Below are positions 48,701 to 58,978 of a stretch of 64,000 nucleotides of DNA, in pieces. The notes beneath the pieces were generated by a model. That model saw nothing but the letters and a program-made list of their open reading frames with translations, ran no database searches and was not told the origin of the DNA. Position 1 is the first letter of the stretch; the number at the start of each line of letters is the position of its first letter. The stretch is from assembly GCA_964036045.1 (NCBI GenBank), contig OZ038381.1:134756306-134820305 (forward strand). The letters are read 5' to 3'. A program made the position numbers and the translations under genes. The DNA comes from Eutreptiella sp. 'Long Island Sound 2002' (Eukaryota; Euglenozoa; Euglenophyceae; Eutreptiales; Eutreptiaceae).

Positions 48701-50670
48701 GGGTCCTAGTACCTCTGGGCCACTGGAACTGGAAGTGGAACCAGGCCAGGGGGAACTACTCCACCTATGAGCAGGAATTGCTCGCGGGTATGCTGGTGCT
48801 ATCCTCACAAGCACGACTGCTGGGGAGTAACCCTGTGGTCTGGCTGTGCGACCAAGAACCGGTCCACAGTTTCCAGAAGGGTCCCCCACCTGAGAAGGCC
48901 AAGCTACGACGCTGGTGGACCTACCTCAGTCAACTACGGCTGACGGTACACCATATCCAGGGAGTGAAGAACGATTGTGCCGACTACATGAGCCGCAACA
49001 ACTTCGACGCCCTGATTGGTGCCCGGTCTGAAGCGCTGGCTAAGGAGGCGTTCAGCCTTATGGACGTCCACTTGGACCTCAACATGACGATGATACGCCC
49101 CCTGGATGGACTCCAACAATCGGAGTACCTGAAGGAGTTCGGGGATATCTACAAGCGCCTGGAGAAACGCCTTGAACCCCTCCTGGTCAACCAAGACCAG
49201 TGGAAGAGGGACAAGAGCTACTTCTGGCACGAGGACCGCATCGTGGTGCCTAGTGACCGAGTCCCAGCGCTGCTGAAGTGGACCCATGAGTCCAGTGGTC
49301 ATGTGGGTGCTGAACGTACCCTGAGGCTGTTCAAGCAGTGGTTCCAAACTACGTGGACTGACGACCAACTGCGGAAAACCCTCCAGCCTATCATGGACAA
49401 GTGCCCGTGCAGGTCCTGTAAACCAGGGGATATCAGGGACAGAGGTCTCTACTCGAACCTGCCCATCCCTCACTGTGCTAACAGTGTTCTATACGTGGAC
49501 TACACGGACATGCCAAAGTTCGGGGGCTATGACTTCGCCCTCTTGGTAACCTGTGGGTTGACCAGGTTTACCAGGGTGTTCCAATGTACCAAGCACATTA
49601 CCGGGGAGGAGACTATCAAGATACTTTTGAAGGAGTGGTTTTGTGTCTATGGGGCGCCCAAGGAGATCAACTCCTATGAGGACGTACGAGTACGCTCAGA
49701 TACTGGCTGGTACAAGAGGGTCCTGAGATCCCTCAATGTCCAGGTGTCTACGGGGATTCCCTACTCTCACACGAGCAACCCCCTATGTGAGCGACAGATC
49801 CGTGTCCTGAGGGAGAACGTACGGATATGGTGCAAAACTGAACGCACCAGAGACTGGGTGAGACTACTCCCCGTCATATCCTTGATGGTGAACTCCCAAG
49901 AGAGTTCAGCTACTGGCTACTCGCCCCATGAGCTATTCCTAGGGCGCCCGGCATGGTTCCTACATGCCCCTTATCCAGAGGACACCCATTCTTCTGTGGG
50001 TGAATCGGTCCAAGAGCAACAAGAGAAGGTGGACAAGGCCAAGGCTATGCTCCAGAGAGTGAGGGAGCGTCAGTGGAACAAGAAGTACAAGCACCGAGTA
50101 CCGGCCGCCTACCAAGAGGGGGACTGGGTGCTGGTGCACCACAGTCGACTACCCGCCTGGCCACGCTCTACCAGCGATGACCCATACTTCGGGCCGTACA
50201 AGATTCTATCAGTGGATGGACACCGTATCACCGTGCGGTGTTCTCCCCGTCTAGGGGGGACCCTGGTGTGCGCTGCTCAACACCTGAAGCGCTACTATGA
50301 TCCTGAAGACCTCTGTGGGGAGGAGTGGGAGCTGAACGACGAGGAAATCGCCGCTCTGGACCTACAAGGGGCTGCCAGCCCTATGGAAGTGGAAGGTAAA
50401 CTCCCCGACATGAACGCCGAGGAGATGGCTAAGGAGGGCTTCTACCTGGTGAAGTCTGTCCTACGCTACCGCTATCGCCAGGGTTGGCGCTTCCTCACCC
50501 TTTGGGAAGGGTTTGGAGTCCAAGAGGCCACCTGGGAGCCCTTCTCTGCATTTGTTCTACCTGAGGGACGCCTAAACTCAGTTCTGGTTGACTACTTGTC
50601 CCAGAACAACCTTGGTGAGTTGCTGAGGCTCGCTGAGACGCTTGCCTCCAAGACTAAAGCTAGGGACTGA
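45740..50670 (+). CDS. Pol of element C: PR, Dam-like module, RT, RNase H, integrase, chromodomain
   Basis: Domains in order are as follows. Protease LGVLDTGATISIVAK (about 45816). Dam-like module (about 46250-46600) with LSVELFASDKQ, NPIFSELGEVLTKVALERSR, MVLCSPDWG and IYVPLG. A Cys-rich segment CVCEPPRACLCC (about 47265). RT with RLVVDYRELN, FWQVDLTPNAQ, WKIMPFGVANAPALF and the box AHIDDVCLG. RNase H (VTDASNVGGG, then QGVKNDCADYMSRN). Integrase with H-H-C-C (THESSGHVG, CPCRSC), first Asp in LYVDYTD and Glu in NPLCERQI. Last, a chromodomain (YLVKSVLRYRYRQGW, then ATWEPFSAF). The frame changes at about 48009, where one base is missing before QELMNK. The second integrase Asp position is Tyr (NSYEDVRV). 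Confidence 0.93.
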
Positions 50671-52929
50671 ACCTTACCCTTACCTGCCAAAGCGTATGTG
50701 TGAGTGTGCTATTCCCAAGGTCCTGAGAGCAAGCCGCAGAAGTGGTGTCCTAATTATACCCAAGTCTGCACGCTTGCTAAACCTGGAGGGTTGGCTTATT
50801 GATGCCACGGGGTACGCCCCGGGTCTCCCCTCCCCTAAGCGCCCAATTTCTGTGCTGGCGCAAAACCTTTGGGGAATACCCAGCGTACTAATCCAGGTGT
50901 TGTTTTCCCTACCTATCTGTCTACTACAGGGAGGGGTGGCCAAAAGCTATGAAGGCATGAAAACGCCCTTTTGCTATGTGGCCAAAACACTGACCTAACC
51001 ACTGCCACAGCCCACCAACCCTAATAAAATTGCAGGAAACGGGTGGGACAGTGACACACGCACTACAGGTCCTACACACCCTACAGTGGCACCATCCTGG
51101 TGGGCGAGCACTGGGGCAACTGGCTCTAGCCCCCACTCAGGACTACCACTCCTACACGCACACTCTACTTGGTGTTGTTGAAGAACATGTCGTGGGTCCT
51201 AGCGACCCTCCTGTGAAATGACAAGAGAACACAGCGCTGCTAAGCAACTGTGGCCTAACAGGGGACGCCACAACGGGTTTCCCCTGCTAGGGCTTGGAGG
51301 GAAGAGGTGCTCTTGCGTGCACGGCGCCGATGTCGATGGAGTCGGACTCCCTGCTCTGCCACAGGCAGAGGGGAGTTACTTGTTTGTGTGATCTGCGCCC
51401 TTGTTTAGCAGGGCATGAAAAAAATGGTATGCTGCTGCACCAATCACCCTACCTGCCCACCTGTAAAGCAAAGGCAAATGAAGGGGCGTTTGCGGCGGAG
51501 GAACCATGCCACACTCCCCGTATTATACGGTTCTCAGTGTGAACTATAATGCGCTGTCCGCAAACACGCTGAAGAATCAGCTACCCCTGTCAAGCAAGCA
51601 AGCGTTAAGGGACTCCCCAGGTTCTCTTAGAGAACGTACCGCGGAGCCCCTGGGTAGCCTAAACAAGGTTTACCGTGCGCACTTCGCGTGGCCTACCCTT
51701 TAATGCGTGTGTGAATGCGCGAGCACGCACAAGTGTGTTGGGCAAACCTGCCCATCTTCAGGGCAATCACGGACTCCACCAGGGGGTGGCCCCACCTGGG
51801 CGTACCTACCTTACCTACCGCTGGAGAGTGAAGCAAGGTGAGAGGAAAAACGGGGCGCACGCGAAGAACGTTGCTATGCACTTTTGTGTATGTCTAATCA
51901 CCCTGATCTGACCGCTAATCATCTGCAATCTTTCTAATCAATCCCTCTATCGCGTCCTTTCGTTGTTAGCGCTGCTACAAGACTCGTTCACGGAGACACG
52001 AGACGAGCAACGTGTATGCGGCATACGAGAAGAGCATACCTGTAGTTTATACCTGATTCATTGAAGTCTTTTTCGTTGATTTTCGAATTCTTGAATTTTT
52101 GATACTTCTATTAGTGTAGGTGGAATCGGTATGTTTATTTATTAATGTGTGTCTCGTCATTTTCAAGACTACGTGGGACATACGTTTATAATTCCATTAT
52201 TTCTCCATTTTCTGGCGCTTCGCTCGGAGCCGCTCCTGCGCGCCGCCTTTTTATGCGTATGAATTTCTGGATTAAAAAAGTCCAGAGATGACTATAATTT
52301 TTATAAAAATGTGCTTCTGATGCACAATTGGATTCTGCTCAGCTGTGTTGTTTCAGAAAAATTCGAGGCCGTCATTTGACGGATTTTGGTGTCGTCGCTT
52401 CGTTTTTGCGTGGATTCGTCCATAATTCTCCCATTCCTGCCTCTGCAGATACCCACGCGCAGCTTCGCTGAGTAGGCCGTGTTCGGGCCGAAACGCAGCA
52501 GCCTGGAGAGACTGAGCAGAACCCAAGACCCCACCAAGGGGCAATTTAATTTTTTTGAGACTCCCTTCGCCCTAAGACAGGTCACAGGTCGCCAGCAGGT
52601 TTACGAGAACCAGTGCGAGTGTGTATATTGTGTCTTGCGTTGGGTTTGTGTCGCGCTGCGTCTTGGAGGGAGGGATGCACATGCACATGTTTTGGCATGC
52701 TCGCAAACTAACCCAACCAAGCCAGAGGAGCCCCGGCAGCGCCATGAGCGCTGAGTCTTCTGTAGGAACTGTTACAAACAGAGCAGCAAAAGAGCGCCGG
52801 CCATGGTGAGCGCCCATTTTTCTGTGTGAGGGAAACTATAGGTATTTTAAAGTAGATGTGGAAACCAAGGAAAGGCCAAGAAAAAATCCTTTTTTTCCTA
52901 AAATGCGACAGTGGTGGCCACCACAGCAC
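50671..52929 (+). other. Long 3' untranslated region of element C
   Basis: This is a 2.26-kb interval between the Pol stop and the polypurine tract. No gene is convincing; the longest open frame has 118 codons, starts before the Pol stop and has no recognisable domain. The composition changes: the part 51900-52480 is clearly more AT-rich than its surroundings, with several T-runs, and may be a small inserted element whose ends I cannot define. A perfect 14-bp palindrome GTGGTGGCCACCAC lies at 52911-52924, just before the polypurine tract. Confidence 0.5.
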
Positions 52930-52937
52930 AAGGGGGG
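52930..52937 (+). other. Polypurine tract of element C
   Basis: AAGGGGGG directly precedes the 3' LTR (AGTAAA at 52938). This is the expected place of the plus-strand primer and confirms the LTR start. Confidence 0.75.
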
Positions 52938-53723
52938 AGTAAAAAAAAGTGCTTTTCCATTGCTTTGAGGCATACTCTAGTTGTATTAGAGATGCACTGA
53001 GCATCCAGGCGTTTCTATCTTAGTATTGGTCCCACCAAAAGTGGTGATAACACATTTTGACCTATGGAACCAAACACCCAATCAAGATATGGAGTGGACC
53101 CCTTTATCCCCTTTCAATGTGAGGCAAATCATCTTTTCCTGGGTTAACTGAGAACTGACATATCCAAGGCAGAGCCTATGAATTTATCTATGTTTTTCCA
53201 TGAATTCTTAGCTATCCTAGTGGTATGCACCCTAGGGGGCTGGGCACCTCTTTTTGAGAGGTCCTGGGTTCAATTCCTGGTCAGCCTAGCTAAGTAGGAA
53301 GATCCCATGTGACATGGCAGTGACCTCATCGCCACATGCCCTGCCACCTCAGCACATATGGGACCCAAAACAAAGAGTGCACATCTCCTGAGATGGCACT
53401 ATGGAGAGAGAGTGACCATGGGGCAGTTTTCCAACTCTTTTCCAAAACATTTCAGCTATCTTTGTGAATGTGCATTCCCATATGACCTGAGTTGCAGTTT
53501 CTGTGAATATCCAATCATCTTTCACTGTTTACACTGCAGCCCTTCATGCTTTGATCCTGAATCTCTTCTCTTTGCATACTATTGGCTTGGGTTATCCTGG
53601 ATTGACTATATTTCTGCAAACAAAAGGTTTTCATCTTCCAAAACAAGCAGCAGGAAACCCTACACCAACAGCAAGCAGCAGGAGAAGCAGAAACACAGTG
53701 CTGAAACCACTATAAACTTTTCT
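52938..53723 (+). repeat. Right (3') LTR of element C, 786 bp
   Basis: Same length as the left LTR, beginning AGTAAA and ending TTTTCT, followed by acaag. It differs from the left copy at roughly 16 positions, several of them clustered in the first 15 bases. Confidence 0.92.
53208..53293 (+). ncRNA. tRNA-like structure inside the 3' LTR of element C
   Basis: Second copy of the 86-base tRNA-shaped sequence at 42641-42726, with the acceptor arms, D-like stem, hairpin and B-box all unchanged. The visible difference (T to C in cagTcta) lies outside the stems. Confidence 0.6.
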
Positions 53724-53728
53724 ACAAG
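53724..53728. repeat. Target site duplication of element C, right (acaag)
   Basis: Copy of 42366-42370, directly outside the 3' LTR. Confidence 0.88.
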
Positions 53729-53915
53729 TGACACCCACCCGAATGACCGAAACCCGATACACTGAAAAGGTGTACACATATATACGCTTCACGTCACAAT
53801 GCGCACATGTGTCACATAAATTGTCATGTTGCCACCCTGTTGTAATCAGCGGTATGCCATCAGCATCACACCGTCGCGTCACACGAACAACAGGCACTGA
53901 ACCCGTAACGTTTCC

Positions 53916-54213
53916 TTACCTACGAAGCAGAGGGTGCACAAAACAGCAGCATAATAAACGACACACAGTCACATGGTTTTGATCTTTCGTTGCATATTGT
54001 GGTACCATTTGCGAGATCTCGTTTTGCAATTGGGGGGCAATCCTTGCAAATGCACGAACCATCTGAACCATCTTCGCATACCAGAACATATCCAACACCA
54101 CATTGCCCTCACCAGGCGCACAACCGGGATTGGTGACCCTTGTGTGGTGGTGCCCGCAATCGGTGCAAAGTGTGCCCACAGGAACAATACCAAAGCCTCT
54201 CAAGCAATCCTGT
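53916..54213 (-). CDS. Possible exon of an unknown protein (Cys/His-rich)
   Basis: On the minus strand a coding-like stretch reads TLCTDCGHHHTRV (about 54180-54142), then VVLDMFWYAKMVQMV and IAPQLQNEISQM, and ends at a stop at 53916. The open frame has no ATG at its upstream end. A splice-acceptor-like TTTGGGGTTTACAG precedes 54213, so an internal or terminal exon is possible. The CX2C-HHH cluster suggests metal binding but no family is recognised. It could equally be chance. Confidence 0.3.
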
Positions 54214-55139
54214 AAACCCCAAAGATGATTTATGAACAATATCCAACGACCCTTCCTCCCCAAACAATCACAGAAAACAAATGGATGAGTGTGTTAACAA
54301 TGCGACACAGACACACACACATATGTGTGTATGTACAGATCACGGACAGCCTTACAGCTGTTGCTGCTGGTGGTGGTGGTATGCACCACCCACCACCACA
54401 TAACACATGCCATATATACACATCGTGTCTTACCCCCGGGGGTGGCGACTCCGCGGGTCCTAGGACGCCAACTACCCCCCCAACCCCCCCGAAAGTCCTC
54501 CGGCCGACAGTTAGTTGTCAAAGGTATGAGCCCAAGGAGCCAACGGGCACCGAAGGCGCCCCGGCGCCGAAGGCGCCCAATGGGGTTATGTAGCCACCTC
54601 GCCCACTTGTCCGCCCTTTTCTAATTCTGCCCCCCGCTCTGAGGCGGTGGGGATCCCCTAGGCGGCAGGGGTTATGTAGCCACCTTGCCCACAAGTGGAC
54701 CAATTCTGATTCTGCCCCCGCGCTCTATAGCGGTGGCTATTTGGGCGTCTGGCCGTACTAGATAGCCATACTTTGAGATACTAGGGGCCCCTAGGGGCAT
54801 CATGGTAACCCCAGGCGTAGGTTTTGAGTTCTGATTTTGTTCCTTTTGTTGGGGACCCCGGAGAATGCAGGGGTGATGTAGCATTTCCGCCCACTTTTGG
54901 GCCCCAACCGTCCGGTGCTATTGAGGAAACCGGGACGGTCTTTGAATCCACGCTTTGTTGCGTGGTGCATCAGGGTGACCCCCGACATAGGTTTTGACTT
55001 CTGAGATGGGGAGAAGGCTGCTGCAAGTGTGGTGTTAGCGGGGAGGGGTGATGTACCGTCATGGTGGTGTGGTCCGAGGCCACCGCCCCGAGTTGCTATG
55101 ACCACACGTTTGCAGTTGCATTCCAACCCCTATATATAT

Positions 55140-55151
55140 GAATATAAATAA

Positions 55152-55183
<32 letters not shown>

Positions 55184-55205
55184 CGTTGTATGTATGTATG
55201 TGTGT
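55140..55205. repeat. AT-rich microsatellite (TA)n / (TGTA)n
   Basis: An uninterrupted run of about ten TA units at 55154-55172 is followed by a gtatata stretch and then by tgta/tgtg tetramers to about 55205. Confidence 0.9.
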
Positions 55206-55385
55206 CTTGTGGCATGGTGTAACTCTAATCCCATGCCCGCCTCAGAAGCCCACCCCCCTGAGGTTCCCAGTGTGGCTGGGAATACCCAAGCCGATGATAC
55301 CCTACCCTCTATTGACGGAAGGGGCGGTGCGAACTGTTGGATCACACCTGGGCCGCATACCCAACTGTTCGGAGGTGCCCGACAC

Positions 55386-55452
55386 CCCCCCCCTCACGGG
55401 AACCCCGGAAACCCCCCCCCTCCAAGCCCCCCCCCCCCCCCCCCCCCCCCTC
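55386..55452. repeat. Poly-C tract
   Basis: Several long C runs are present, including an uninterrupted run of more than 20 C ending near 55450. It is prone to sequencing and assembly error, and it lies just downstream of the stop of the 55538-56281 gene. Confidence 0.9.
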
Positions 55453-55537
55453 CTAGGGGCCTTCGGCCAACAGTTAGTTTGGGGGGTAATTGGCATCCAG
55501 GACCGAGGGGTCGCCCCCCCCGTGGTCTTACCGCATC

Positions 55538-56281
55538 TCAGTGTTCGTCTTCTTCTGTTATCATGGAGACCAGGCTTGCTTCTATCGAGTGGCCGTCGTG
55601 GTTCTCGTCCGACTGCAACTCGTTGTAGGCGTGCTGGGCACAGTACCTCAGATAGGATCGAATCACACCCCGCTCGGCGAAATTGGCCATCATTTTCGCA
55701 CGCCACCAGCGGCCGTCCGGCTTGCGTTCCGCCTGCCTCAGGTATGGTATGAGGAGGTGGTTCTTGGGGTTGTTGTGGATGCTCTGGATGGTATGACCCT
55801 TCGGTTGAAACCGAATGTGCTTGACCCACAACCGGAACGTTGACCAACCCCCGTTGTCGTGGGCGTGCACCAACACCGCGACCATCTCGGTTTGCGTCCG
55901 CAGCGGTAAATCACCCTTGGTCGTGTGGGTTTGGGGTGGGGTGGCAGTGGTGAAGGTGTCGTAGGGGAAGAAGAACGCGGTCCCATCGCCGCAGTGGGCG
56001 CCCAGGTGGATGCCGTGGTTATCGTGTCCCTTCGCATCGTAGACGACGCCGCGTTCGATCTTCTGTGAGTTTCGCAGAGATTTGGGCAGCCGTGTCACCG
56101 GGACGGTCCCTCTGTACATGGTCTGGGGTGTGATGGCACCAGTGACTTCGTTGTACACATAGGACATCGTCCCTGTGGCATCGTAGTGAAAGGTATGCGG
56201 GTAGATGGTGATACCGAATGGCAAAGCGGACCCCTTCTCCTGGATGTACATCAACCTTGTCCACTCGATGTTGCTGGCCAT
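55538..56281 (-). CDS. Unknown 247-residue protein
   Basis: The start is chosen at the ATG at 56281 (MASNIEWTRLMYIQEKG), because the longer open frame upstream runs through an intron-like segment and uses no ATG of its own. The protein is not recognised. It is soluble-looking with no signal peptide or membrane segment and is rich in His and aromatic residues. Visible blocks are ITIYPHTFHYDATGTMSYVY, GHDNHGIHLGAHCGDGTAFF (about residues 95-114), a central strand-rich part (MVAVLVHAHDNGGWSTFRLW) and a basic-acidic C-terminus ending EEDEH. It lies 830 bp from the BTB-Kelch gene on the same strand. Codon use looks constrained, with no internal stops. Confidence 0.6.
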   Translation of the reverse strand: MASNIEWTRLMYIQEKGSALPFGITIYPHTFHYDATGTMSYVYNEVTGAITPQTMYRGTVPVTRLPKSLRNSQKIERGVVYDAKGHDNHGIHLGAHCGDGTAFFFPYDTFTTATPPQTHTTKGDLPLRTQTEMVAVLVHAHDNGGWSTFRLWVKHIRFQPKGHTIQSIHNNPKNHLLIPYLRQAERKPDGRWWRAKMMANFAERGVIRSYLRYCAQHAYNELQSDENHDGHSIEASLVSMITEEDEH

Positions 56282-56286
56282 GGTCA

Positions 56287-56354
56287 CTATATAGAAAAAC
56301 AAACCACGGACGACGGCAACCACCCACTCGTGCGGTTTTTTTGATACTACTTAC
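56287..56354 (-). other. Candidate 5'-UTR intron, 68 bases
   Basis: On the minus strand a consensus donor GTAAGT (56354-56349, after AGAGG) and a pyrimidine-rich acceptor TTTGTTTTTCTATATAG (ending 56287) flank 68 bases just upstream of the start codon at 56281. Splicing would place a TGA five bases before the ATG, so the intron would lie in the leader. The motifs are good, but no transcript evidence is available. Confidence 0.45.
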
Positions 56355-57110
56355 CCTCTTCCTATGCCGGTCGGCCCGTGCCCGGTCGTTGCAACACAGA
56401 TTGCCGCTTGCCTCACCAAACGTCAAATTCATTCTGCCCCGGAAAAAGTGTCACCGATGGCACCACCAGAGTGCAAGAGTACACATGCGGCACGTCCGTG
56501 AAATTGAGTGTCTGTGGGGTTGGGAAGGGGTGACCCCATATCTAGCCCGTTCGTTTCTGCTACACCAATCAGGTGCGCCCGCCCTCCTCCTCCTCCCTCC
56601 TTGGGCTGTACCCTACTTCCGGGGCGCGACTTTGTCTTGGTTGTTAACGTACAGAGTGAGTGAGTGAGTGACTGAGAGACTGGGTGGGCATCCTGGTTTT
56701 TTTTTGTTTTTGTTTCCGTGTGCCCGTCATCCAAAAACAGCCATTTTGCTCGCTACACGTCATCCACCCACCCGTCATAAAACCACAAACCCACATGTGA
56801 ATGGCACATACACGCACAGCATACACCAATCATATGCGTTGCAGGACGAGGATGGTGATACGATGTACCGTGCAAGGCGCTACGTCGTGACAAGTCGGTA
56901 AGCAACAGATGTCTATGTACATGTATATATAGTTGGTAAAACGATGCATACAGTCACGGGGTGTGTGTCGCCACCACCCATCAACAGGCACACACACACA
57001 CACACACACACACCGCCACGCAACGCGGGCGTGTGTTTGTGTCTGTTTTGTTTCGTGGCAATGGCAGACACAGACAGACGGTTCCCGTGGGGAGGAGGGG
57101 GGTGGGGGTA
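56355..57110. other. Intergenic region with simple repeats
   Basis: No gene is supported. It contains a gagt tetramer run (56654-56677), a T-rich stretch (56696-56715) and a (CA)n microsatellite at 56989-57012. As the interval between two minus-strand genes, it likely holds the promoter of the 55538-56281 gene and the 3' end of the BTB-Kelch transcript. Confidence 0.55.
56989..57012. repeat. (CA)n microsatellite
   Basis: About 12 CA units (ggcaca through cacacc). Confidence 0.9.
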
Positions 57111-58586
57111 TCACCTGGAAAGCACGGTGTCGGGGAAACAGGCGACAGACACAACCCGAAACCCGGTCGTGCACGGTCCATTCGGTGCAATCCGGCCACT
57201 CATCGGCACTACCGGGTCGCAGATAGGCGACGGTAACACCTCCCAGTCAGCATCCACACCCAGACGGATGCGCTCGATCTCATCCAAAAAACGCTCGTTC
57301 CCATACCAACCGCCACACACGTACACGTACACATTGCCGTTGCCGTCGTCGTGCACGGCCGCCTGGGCCAAAAGTCGCGGGTGGTTCAAACGGGGAAGGG
57401 TGGACCAGGTGTCAGACACAGGGTCATACGCTTCGACCACCCCAGTGGTAACACGCGGGTTGCCAAAGGCGCGACCACCGATCACAAGCATCGCACCCCG
57501 GCACGCGACGACACACGCACACCATCTCGGGTACCGCATCTGGCGAGCGTCCCTGACAGACCCGTCACCATCGCCCGCGTTCAGATTGTAGCTTTGGATA
57601 CGGGGAGGGTCTCTGGTTAGGGTAACCCAGAACAACAGCAGTATGCCGTTGACAACGCACGCCCTTGTCGTGTGCGCCTGTCTGGGCGTATCGTTTTCGT
57701 CTGTCGCGATACGCGGTAATCTGCGCCATGCTTCGCCCCTCTTCTCGTCGCGATCCAACACGGAAACCGTGGCCCAGGGGTTGTCGAAGTCGAAATCGAC
57801 GTTCACCAGAAATTGGCCCGCCGGGTCGGTGATCGTGGTGATCCCGTTGTCGTCGCACCTCGTTGTCGCCGGTGAAGGTGGTATGGATTGACGTACCCAG
57901 ACCCGTGAAATGGGGTAAAGTGTGTCGCAGTATAGGTGACCTCCCCCGTGTGGCGCCGTTGTCGCAACCCCCCACAGCCGGCCATCACCACCGCAGTAGT
58001 AGTGGGAATACCACGGCTCGTCGTGGTCTTGCGGTGTGGTGATCTGGTAGGTGACCCAGGGCTGTGTCGCCTGGCGCTGTTTCGTCGGGTCGTAGACGTG
58101 GATGCTGAGCCTGGTCACGACACAGACCCTTTTCCCGCTGGATGGTGTCGCCGACAGTCCGTGCAGACCAAAGAAAACAGCCTCGCACGTCAGCGCGTTC
58201 TCGGTCGCAAGCGGCCGCGCCAGCAGCTCCGCGTCGTTGCCGCGCATGAAGTTGAGAATGTGCACGAAGGTGGCCGGATCACGGTCGACGAAGTAGGGAC
58301 CGTTGTCGTCCTGGTCCGACACGGCTAACGCGCCGCTGGTCAGCACCGACAGGAAGTTGTCGGGGCTGTTACGGCGGTCGAGGAACACGTTTCGGTCACA
58401 GTGAAAAACCTCACCGCCGACGTCGAGCATGCAGACCCGACGCTGTTGGTCCGCGATGTCCTCTGCCCACCCTCGCGCGTGGTCGAACTCGTGTCTGCTC
58501 TGTCGCAGGGCGTGTGTGTGTTGTTCGATTGTTCTCGCGACCCGTGTCCGCTTCGCCGCCAGTGAGCACATGGTACCATCCGCCAT
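57111..58586 (-). CDS. BTB (KCTD-type) - Kelch repeat protein, 491 residues
   Basis: The start is set at the ATG at 58586 (MADGTMCSL); the frame is open further up, but that part shows no conserved character. Residues 50-143 form a T1/KCTD-type BTB domain: VCMLDVGGEVFHCDRNVFL, then YFVDRDPATFVHILNFMRG. A Kelch-type beta-propeller region follows, with a clear unit around residues 340-440 (AMLVIGGRAFG, VEAYDPVSDTWSTLP, VYVYVCGGWYG, DWEVLP). Such proteins often act as substrate adaptors for Cullin-3 ubiquitin ligases or as oligomeric scaffolds. That role is inferred from the family only. There is no intron within the frame. This is the best supported host gene in the window. Confidence 0.85.
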   Translation of the reverse strand: MADGTMCSLAAKRTRVARTIEQHTHALRQSRHEFDHARGWAEDIADQQRRVCMLDVGGEVFHCDRNVFLDRRNSPDNFLSVLTSGALAVSDQDDNGPYFVDRDPATFVHILNFMRGNDAELLARPLATENALTCEAVFFGLHGLSATPSSGKRVCVVTRLSIHVYDPTKQRQATQPWVTYQITTPQDHDEPWYSHYYCGGDGRLWGVATTAPHGGGHLYCDTLYPISRVWVRQSIPPSPATTRCDDNGITTITDPAGQFLVNVDFDFDNPWATVSVLDRDEKRGEAWRRLPRIATDENDTPRQAHTTRACVVNGILLLFWVTLTRDPPRIQSYNLNAGDGDGSVRDARQMRYPRWCACVVACRGAMLVIGGRAFGNPRVTTGVVEAYDPVSDTWSTLPRLNHPRLLAQAAVHDDGNGNVYVYVCGGWYGNERFLDEIERIRLGVDADWEVLPSPICDPVVPMSGRIAPNGPCTTGFRVVSVACFPDTVLSR

Positions 58587-58978
58587 GGAGCGAACACGAA
58601 CAATAATACTGCTGTGTGTAGCATGCATGAGAAAATGCGGGACACCACACGCAAAAATGGATCGAGAACCAAAGCCCGATGAACCCTGTGTTGCCTCCTT
58701 GGAGTGTGTTGCCTCCCTAAACGCTTCCCTGCTAGTTGCCCCCTCTGTGCTGTGGCAGTGAAACGACGCGCGTGGGTGGGTAGTTAAAGTGCGTCCCGCA
58801 GTTCGCCCGATCCGTAACAGCGACAACGGATTAACTTAAATTAGCTCGTTGCTCTGAACAAGGATGCTACTCTATTTCGTCAGGCTGATAGTTGCGTGCT
58901 TCAACTTGTAAACTTTGGTAGACACAGCACAATCCGGACGGTGCAGCAAAGCCAACAGAATAAAGACATGGCTACCAC
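58587..58978. other. Intergenic region upstream of the BTB-Kelch gene
   Basis: It should hold the minus-strand promoter of that gene. No clear TATA box and no other gene are seen. Confidence 0.4.

Larger units (their letters stand above)
42371..53723 (+). mobile_element. Element C: 11.35-kb Ty3-like chromovirus, nearly intact
   Basis: It is bounded by two 786-bp LTRs of equal length with few differences (about 16 seen by eye, roughly 98 per cent identity) and a 5-bp duplication. Internal order is primer site, Gag with zinc knuckle, in-frame UGA, protease, Dam-like module, RT, RNase H, integrase, chromodomain, a 2.3-kb untranslated region and a polypurine tract. Lesions are few: two frame changes early in Gag, one missing base in RT at about 48009, and a Tyr at the second catalytic Asp of integrase. 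It is the youngest element here. Confidence 0.95.
54264..55537. other. Repeat-rich intergenic DNA
   Basis: No gene is supported. It holds a GGT/CCA hairpin (54371-54399), two copies of an about 85-bp unit starting ggttatgtagccacct (near 54584 and 54669) with a weaker third near 54874, and a related pair about 160 bp apart (taggttttgagttctga near 54821, taggttttgacttctga near 54989). An AT microsatellite lies at about 55140-55185. The C-rich block at 54441-54520 resembles 55374-55490 (both end in ggcc-acagttagtt). Confidence 0.6.
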
